Of a stretch of DNA of 64,000 nucleotides, positions 57,220 to 64,000 are shown piece after piece (position 1 is the stretch's first letter; each line of letters starts with the position of its first letter). A program made the position numbers and the translations under genes. The stretch is taken from contig CM042962.1 in NCBI GenBank assembly GCA_023678885.1, positions 23,264,336 to 23,328,335 of the forward strand, read 5' to 3'. The notes beneath the pieces are model-generated. The model made no database searches. It was given only the letters and a program-made list of their open reading frames with translations, and had not been told where the DNA came from. This DNA comes from Pogostemon cablin. Taxonomy: Eukaryota > Streptophyta > Magnoliopsida > Lamiales > Lamiaceae.

Positions 57220-60200
57220 ATGGCGCTTCACTTGAAGCTCACCAGAATCCACCACGTATTATTACTTTTATCAGCAATTTTCATCTCCTCTAACCATTAC
57301 TCTCCGAAGGTACAAGCCATTAAAGCTCCGTTCCGCCCCGGAGACTTATTGCCACTGCTACCTGTACAAGTTTCATGGCCTATTCTAAGCAAGCTCAACA
57401 ACGCAGCAGACCTTCTCCCGTCCTTCGTTGGCGCTGCCTCTGTTACGAATAACTCGATTCTTAACTGGAAAGGAGCATGTTTCTATAACAACACTGCTTG
57501 GTTGGTCTTCCATAACAACTCTGGAACTCAATTTGGGGGTGGTACTCTCCATATTAAGGTTATTTGATGTTGCATTTTTATTTTTGTTTTTAGTTTACAG
57601 CTTCTTTCTTCTTTGGATTTTTCTAGACGGAGGGTTTTGCTGGTTTGGATGATTGGATGTACGGTTTTTGGATTTAATTTTTTATTTCTAATTAAGCTGT
57701 TTTGGGATGTTATTGTTAGGATTGTTTTACATTTTAGTCGGTTGAAGGAGTGAACAGTTCTAATCAAACTTGCTATTGAGAGACTGTGCTAAACTAACTC
57801 TCAGACTGATTATTCGTTTATTCTATAATTATGATTATTGTTTTGAATGGTGACAATTGATCATATTAGTGAAGATTAATTTTATGAAATTAATATCTTG
57901 AATAATTTCTGTGGAAAAGTAGAACAGAGTTAAGGTATAGTCTAGATTGCTTTCCACTTATCTTGTGTGACTTTGTAGTGATTTAGAATGCACCGTACGG
58001 AACTAAATGGAATGAAGTAGACATAAATGTAAACTTGTTGATCTTCGTTATCTTTCTCAATATTTAATTTCTATAACCAGGTTAGCAACGCACATAGTTG
58101 GACATGTATGGATCTTTATGTCTTTGCAACTCCATATCGTGTAACATGGGACTATTACTTTCTATCTCGAGAGCATACTCTTGACTTCAAGGAGTGGGAA
58201 TCAGAAGCTGAATTTGAATATGTGAGTTGTATTTATTTAATCTGGATCAGGATTTCTTACTCTGATGCTGTATTTTCTGAGTATATATATGATTGATTTC
58301 TTCGAAATTTAGGTCAAGAATAGGGGAGTTTCGATATTTCTGATGCAAGCAGGGATGCTTGGAACTCTTCAGGCTCTTTGGGAAGTGTTACCTTTATTCA
58401 CAAATACTGGTTGGGGTGAGAACTCCAATCTTGCATTTCTTAAAAAGCACATGGGTGCTTCCTTTGAAGTAAGACCTGAACCATGGGTCACTAATATTAC
58501 TGCTGAGGAAATCCATTCTGGAGACTTCCTTGTTTTATCCAAAATTAGAGGCAGATGGGGTGGTTTTGAGACCCTAGAGAAGTGGGTGACTGGATCTTAT
58601 GCTGGTCATACTGCTGTCTTCTTAAGGGACTCTGAAGGGAACCTATGGGTTGCGGAATCTGGGAATGAAAATGAAGAGGTAGTTGTTTGATACATCCCAC
58701 AATTTTGGTTTGTTATATTTACTGCATATTTCAGCTTCTTTGTGAGTTTATAGTCACATTAGTACTTCATCCGAATTCTTGAAGTAAAACTTTTTAAGTC
58801 AAACTAAGATCCCTCGTAAAACTTTCTAAACTCAACCAATTTACTTGTTGTCAAAAAAGTTAGAGAAAATAATTTTGGGTTCTGTGTATTTCATATTTGA
58901 AATATTTTAATTTGGATTATGAGTAAGCTAAAAGCCTCAAGAGATGAACATGGCTTGTGGCAGTCATAATCTCATAAAATAGGTTGCAAAGCTATTACTA
59001 GTTATTGGTAACCTAAACCAAAATGCTTGTGTTATTTCTTGCTGACTTACTGGGGAATGTCTCTAAAATAGAACTAGTTAATTATCCTAAAATACTGAGT
59101 ATAAATCCTTCCTAAAATACACATATGTTACTTCACGTATGAGTGTATGTTGAATCTTCAGGGAAATACTATGTTATACGATGTCTTTAGTTCCATCTAC
59201 TGCTCGTTATGTACATCAGACTTGTGAGTTGAATTTGCAGCCTAAACTATTGAAAATTGTATAGTCTAATTGATATTAAATTGTGTGTTCCAGAATCTTT
59301 TATGAACCGAAATATGACCTTTATCATTAACATGTGTACCTTCTAAATTTGGTTATTCAGGGAGAAGATGTAATTGCTATCTTACCATGGGATGAGTGGT
59401 GGGAATTTGAGCTAACAAAAGATGATGCCAATCCGCAAATAGCACTTCTTCCGTTGCATCCTGATCTCCGAGCTAAGTTTAATGGGACTGCTGCTTGGGA
59501 ATATGCAAATAGCATGTCCGGAAAACCATATGGTTATCATAACTTGATATTTAGCTGGATTGACACTATTAGTGGAAATTATCCGGCACCTCTGGATGCT
59601 CACCTGGTACTTTTGTACTTCCCTTTCTTTTTGTTTGTTTATATTGTGTTTTTATTCTACTTGTACTGATTCAGATATTTTATTGCTTCCTCTTAAAGTT
59701 TCTCTTATCCTACAATATTATTATATTTTCAATGCAAGCTGGTTGTTCAGATATTCTTTCCATCATGCTACAGTCATGCAATTCTTTTACCTGCTTCCAT
59801 TATCTCAAGTTATATTTCCTTTTTTTTAGCTTCTTGGAGGAATATGTTCATGAAAAGCCCTTATAAGTTGGTTTCATGTCATTTTTGGAAGTTCCGAAGT
59901 TGGTGATCCTATTGGTGTTATTTGTGGAAGTGACTACTTCATTGGGATCACCATTACTTCAGTAAGCAACTGGAATTTTTAAGGAGATATGTTGAGGAAA
60001 ATATTTAACTATTGATTGTAATTTCATTTCACCTGGTTTGCCTTAAAAGGCAAAGACAGAAACCTGGAAAATTTGGTTACGTATTTGGTTTCGTTATAAG
60101 ATATTGTAAAGAGTTTAAAATATATTCTGCAGAAGCTATTACTTGGTTTTTTATTTTTTGGTCATCCATTGATGTTGATGCAATTTTTGATTGTCTAGAT

Positions 60201-62412
60201 AAAATAAGGGTGAGGGAAAACTGTGAGCACATTAATGCCTTCCAGAATATTCATGTCAGACACTTATCATATAGATAAATTCTTTGTATTGATGATATGA
60301 AGTTAGAGAATGACAGAGAGAGGGAGAGAGGTTCACATCAATGCTAAATCGTACATAGTTGTCTACTTCTCTATGAATTTATTGTTTTCTTATTCCCCTT
60401 TTAACTTGTAAGTCATTCACAGGTTGCTTCTGTTATGACTGTTTGGACACAACTGGCACCTGAATATGCTGGAAACATGTGGAACGAAGCATTGAACAAA
60501 CGACTTGGCACTCAGGTTTCATTGATAACCATCCCATCCTTTTTTTTTTCTTTTGAAGCACATAGAGAGTGGATAATTCTATGAGAAGAAATTTGCATGC
60601 TATGATGTATTCTTGTCAGTATATCATTAGAAAATTGAACATTTGCCAATTCTACACGAAAGTCTAATATTTACCATTTTTATTACTAGTTAAATCCTTT
60701 GAGGTCCCAGGGACATCTCTATGCTTAGCATCAAATATCAACAAGACCCGAAAGATTAACTATCAATTAGGGACTCGAAAGATTTTTTCTATCAATTCAG
60801 GACCCGAATAATATGAAACTATTAATTTAGGACTAAAATCATAAAATCGCTAAAAATTATATTACGTAACCGTATAAATTCCCCGTTAATTAATACTCCC
60901 TCCATCTTAGAGAACCCTTTACACTTCCTACATTTTTCTGTTTCACAACACCATTCACACCCCAAAAAAGGAAACAACTCCTTTATATATATAAAAAGTT
61001 ACTTAAATTTCAAATTTTGTCACTCTCACCTAGCACACATACCATTACTTTATACTTTTTTATTACCTAAAAATACTACAATACCCTTTAAAGTCAACAA
61101 AGTTGGTCAAAAAGAACAAATTTTCCTAAACAACGTGGGACAGTACACGTGACGGGTTCTCTAAGACGGAGGGAGTATGTTGTTATAATGATAATAAATT
61201 ATAAATTATTATCCTAAAAAATGTGTTTAATATATATGACATTTTAATATAGTATTTATTAAATTATTTTGAATGATTTTATGATTTTAGGTCCTGAATT
61301 GATAGTTTCATGTTTTTCGTATGCTGCATTGATAGAAAAATCTTTTGGATCCCTAATTGATGGTTAACTTATCTTTCGGGTCCGGTAATGAAGAAACTCC
61401 TATCAAATAAACCAAATATCACTTTAAGTGAGCTGTCTCATTGAGTTCCTCTAGCCCGTGTTGCATGAATGAAGTTAGTTATGCATACTGCGGCAAGAAT
61501 TGATGCCAAGTTAGCCTCACAAGTTTAACGTATTAATTATTTTCTACATGTAAAGGATTCTCCTTAAAGAGAGATTTTGGTTGCTTCTAGTTGGGGTTTG
61601 AGTTTATAACATTGATTTAATTTCTTCGTAATATCATATAATATACTAAACAAATTAAGGCTTTTTCCCTGCAGAATTTGAGCCTTTCTGAAATTCTTGT
61701 TGAGGTTGAGAAGCGAGGGTCATCTTTTGGTGAATTATTGGCAGTTCCTGAGCAAGATAATTGGGTTTATGCTGATGGGAAGTCAGCTTCATGTGTTGCT
61801 TTTGTTTTTGAATTATACAAGGCAGCCGGACTGTTTGGTGAACTTGCAAGCTCAATTCAAGTAACTGAGTTCACGGTGAGTATGCTAAGCTTTCAAGTTA
61901 AAGAATTATAACAGATATCATATAGTACATTATTCTGATACTTAATTTGATACCTGGTATATTATGGAGCTAATCTCAAGTATGATAAGCATTCAAGTTA
62001 AAAAATATAACCAATATCGTAGTACATTATTCTGATATTAAATTTGATGCCTGGTATGTTATGGAGCTGCTAATCTCAACTCAAAATACTAGTATTTTTT
62101 GTTGACAAAAACCAAACGTTGAGTTCTATATTGGAATCATATCTCAAGTTAGCCAATATTTTAGGATAGGTTCATCTATTTCTCTTGCTTTTTCAGATAA
62201 AAGATGCGTACACCATGAAGTTCTTTGAAAACAATTCAAGCCGTTTACCAAAGTGGTGTAATGATGGGGACTCAGTTAAACTCCCCTTCTGCCAAATCCG
62301 AGGGAAATATCGGATGGAGTTACCTGGATACAACAGCATGGATCCTTATCCCCACATGAACGAGAGGTGCCCATCCTTGCCGCCTAAATATTACAGACCA
62401 GATGGCTGCTGA
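57220..62412 (+). CDS. Secreted protein with permuted NlpC/P60 or papain-like signature, 7 exons
   Basis: Exons 57220-57558, 58081-58221, 58313-58678, 59361-59606, 60423-60515, 61675-61875 and 62197-62412 all join in phase 0 at GT-AG sites and give 533 residues. An N-terminal signal peptide (VLLLLSAIFISS, cleavage plausible after VQA at 31-33) and several N-x-S/T sites point to the secretory pathway. His259 in GSYAGHTAVFLRD, Glu275 in LWVAES and Cys435 in SASCVAFVFELYKAAG have the His-Glu-Cys order and local motifs of circularly permuted NlpC/P60 (YiiX/YaeF-like) cysteine amidases. The middle has ILPWDEWWEFEL and GKPYGYHNLIFSWIDT. The C-terminus is Cys-rich, ending YYRPDGC. I recognise it as a conserved plant protein of unknown function. 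Catalysis is inference. It sits beside a P450 gene with no evident functional link. Confidence 0.9.
60745..61385. mobile_element. Long-TIR element in intron 5, with a nested Stowaway
   Basis: Arms of about 105 bp are inverted. ACCCGAAAGATTAACTATCA through ATCATAAAATC (about 60749-60850) mirrors GATTTTATGATTTTAGGTCC through ATCTTTCGGGTC (about 61273-61383). The middle is split by the Stowaway at 60896-61175. No clean target duplication was read. Confidence 0.7.
60896..61175. mobile_element. Stowaway MITE in intron 5
   Basis: CTCCCTCCATCTTAGAGAAC after TA on the left, and GTTCTCTAAGACGGAGGGAG then TA on the right, form a near-perfect ~20-bp TIR. It is nested in the long-TIR element and is a relative of the 52430-52624 fragment. 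Confidence 0.88.
61879..62080 (+). repeat. Tandem duplication of ~100 bp in intron 6
   Basis: The two units share TTCAAGTTAAA, TAGTACATTATTCTGATA, AATTTGAT(A/G)CCTGGTAT and TTATGGAGCT. The first starts 3 bp after the exon 6 donor. Confidence 0.85.
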
Positions 62413-63616
62413 GAAACTTGCATTATATGTATGACTTCATCAGATTATTGTAACACGTATCTGATACACTATTTTTACATCTGTGTATCCATCTTGTATA
62501 TTATTGTTAATTAGCATGTACTAAAATATTTGGCACATAATATTGTCTGCCGAAAATAGTGAAATATGAATTTGTTAGGGATAATTATCTCGCATTATTG
62601 TATAAATGCATAGCCATAAATATGAAATCAGATCTTACTTTTAACTATTTATTGATTGGAGTCTTCCAATTTCAGTGTTTCTGATAAGAGTAAAGATGTT
62701 GATATTATAAATGAGGGAGGATTTAAGAACAATAGGACGTAAAATATGATTCCCCAAGGATTACTCTTGTCAGCCAAGGCTGCCCAATACTAAACAAGAA
62801 AGATTATTCGATGTCCCACCCTTTCCCTCTATCCACTTATTTATAGATCTTCTACTCAAGGACTAATTCTACTCAAGGACTAATTTATTAGTATGGAAAT
62901 GGCTTGATTATTGCCACTTGTTCTTCTCTTCAAATACGCTCTTACTTATTCCTCCGGGAGTATATATGGTATGGATGACCTCCTTGATTGGCTCTATTAG
63001 TTTCAGTATGGTAAGGAGTTAGTCTCTTTTAAATTTTCTTCAGCTGATTTCTTCATTATTTTGTAAGAGAATGAAAAGACATGCATCATAAGACAGTTAA
63101 ATAGTTATTTCAGTAACTCCTAAATTCATCGATGAGTCTGAAATGTATTCATAATAGTGATAAGCTAAGTTTTGATCTGGTTATGGCTGATGATTGGTAC
63201 TTGCCTTTGCTCAGGGTGACAGCCTGTGTGTGTAATCTGAAGGTGTATAGATTGTAGTTGCATTCGAACTTATCGAAAGGATAAATCATTATTAGTGTGG
63301 ATCGGAGGAGAGGGCCGTTTCGTCACAAAACCAATCAGAAGCTAAGATATAAAATTGAGAAAGTAGAATCCACCAAAGCTTAAACATAATCTGTTTTGAT
63401 CTGTTCCCTCCTCGAAATAGCTTATTTTACATTATAGCAGTAACTCGAGAGTTGCACTGTTCGAATTGCAAGAAAGTTACATTTTTTCTAATTATCAGTA
63501 TTCAGTTATAAGTATGCAGATAATCAGTTGCTTTATTATCTTCTTCAATCGTAATACACAGGATTCAGCACTCATATTAAAATCGAATGCAACATAGTAC
63601 GATACATTTATGTCAG
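62413..63616. other. Intergenic region between convergent genes
   Basis: This holds the 3' UTR and terminator of the secreted-protein gene and the 3' UTR of the P450. No repeat, RNA gene or further frame is recognised. Confidence 0.55.
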
Positions 63617-63922
63617 TTAAAGATGTTTCCTGGACTCAATTTGAATAGGAAGTCCTCGAGTAGGCACCGGCATCGGATCCCTTCTAAAGAAGTTGTCGTT
63701 GCAGCAGAGCTTCCATGTAAACTGAGTAACCAGAGAGTGAATCGTCACCAGAGTTTCAATCTTTGCAAACTCGTACCCTGGACAGATACGAGCTCCCCCT
63801 CCAAACGGTATGTAACAGTAAGGTGGTATCGATGCTGGATTCTCAAACCGAGATGGATCAAATCTTGATGGTTCTGGAAAGATGTTTTCGTCCATGTGTG
63901 TCATCGCAGTGACCCAGAATAT
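63617..63922 (-). CDS. Cytochrome P450, last exon (CYP85 clan, CYP716/728-like), partial gene
   Basis: The exon follows a TCTTGCAG acceptor and encodes 101 residues to a stop at 63617. It begins IFWVTAMTHMDENIFPEPSR, includes the PERF-type FDPSRF and the heme-binding FGGGARICPG with its axial Cys, and ends DPMPVPTRGLPIQI. The sequence after the Cys (YEFAKIETLVTIHSLV) and the DPMP(V/I)P-x-x-GLP ending resemble CYP716/CYP728-type enzymes. These are ER-anchored monooxygenases; CYP716 members often oxidise triterpenes. The substrate cannot be told from this piece. The preceding intron is 63998-63923, and the last two bases of the window (63999-64000) end the previous exon (AG before GTAACA). Confidence 0.88.
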   Translation of the reverse strand: MFWVTAMTHMDENIFPEPSRFDPSRFENPASIPPYCYIPFGGGARICPGYEFAKIETLVTIHSLVTQFTWKLCCNDNFFRRDPMPVPTRGLPIQIESRKHL

Positions 63923-64000
63923 CTGCAAGATTCGCTGCGTTTTACTTAATTTGGATGTCAGCAGCAACAGAGTGGTACGAGGAGTTAGTTAATGTTACCT

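Noticed and set aside
1..64000. CRISPR arrays, operons, tRNA or rRNA genes
   Set aside because: The window is plant nuclear DNA. The tandem repeats found lack CRISPR structure, and I saw no tRNA cloverleaf or rRNA sequence.

Overview
This is plant nuclear DNA. The signs are intron-containing genes with GT-AG junctions and long AT-rich introns, a receptor-like cytoplasmic kinase, a cytochrome P450 exon, and dense layered transposons (LTR elements, Helitron, CACTA, Mutator-like, Stowaway MITEs). It looks like a eudicot. An asterid is possible, but I cannot place the species. No prokaryotic feature is present.

There are three real genes. The 5' part of an RLCK-VII/PBL-type protein kinase lies on the minus strand at 1-1620 and runs off the left edge. 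A complete 7-exon secreted protein gene of 533 codons lies on the plus strand at 57220-62412. It has a His...Glu...Cys order that suggests a circularly permuted NlpC/P60 or papain-like fold. The last exon of a CYP85-clan P450 (CYP716/728-like) lies on the minus strand at 63617-63922 and runs off the right edge.

The ~54 kb between them is nearly all transposon strata. 4847-17459: a decayed Ty1/copia element (+) inserted in a GC-rich host gene remnant (LEA-2/NHL-like). A younger 4.8-kb copia (6673-11454, -) sits in its leader. 18111-22702: a gypsy solo LTR (TSD ATACT) whose 60-bp repeat has expanded about fivefold, with a hAT-like insert and a 3.26-kb Helitron. The Helitron itself carries two opposed GC-cored terminal-inverted-repeat elements. 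23112-~25990: a truncated, decayed copia (-). 27291-34683: a gag-only gypsy element (-, TR-GAG-like) that shares LTRs with the 18111 solo LTR and contains a copia solo LTR (28524-29890, TSD ATTAC) of the same family as the 4847 element. 35201-47773: a 12.6-kb CACTA element with matched termini and TSD TTG. Inside it are exons resembling the ADP-glucose pyrophosphorylase large subunit and SNI1, plus unidentified exon-like pieces. 48062-49133: a Mutator-like element with ~190-bp terminal inverted repeats. 49522-52048: a 541-bp direct duplication around a CCHC zinc-knuckle gag/coat-like fragment. 52430-57000: a cluster of Stowaway MITEs and repeat debris.

The most notable objects are the CACTA element with captured host exons, the Helitron cargo element that can be checked against an internal empty site, the copia insertion whose removal rejoins a host frame, and the permuted peptidase-like secreted gene. 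All identities come from reading the sequence, not from database searches.
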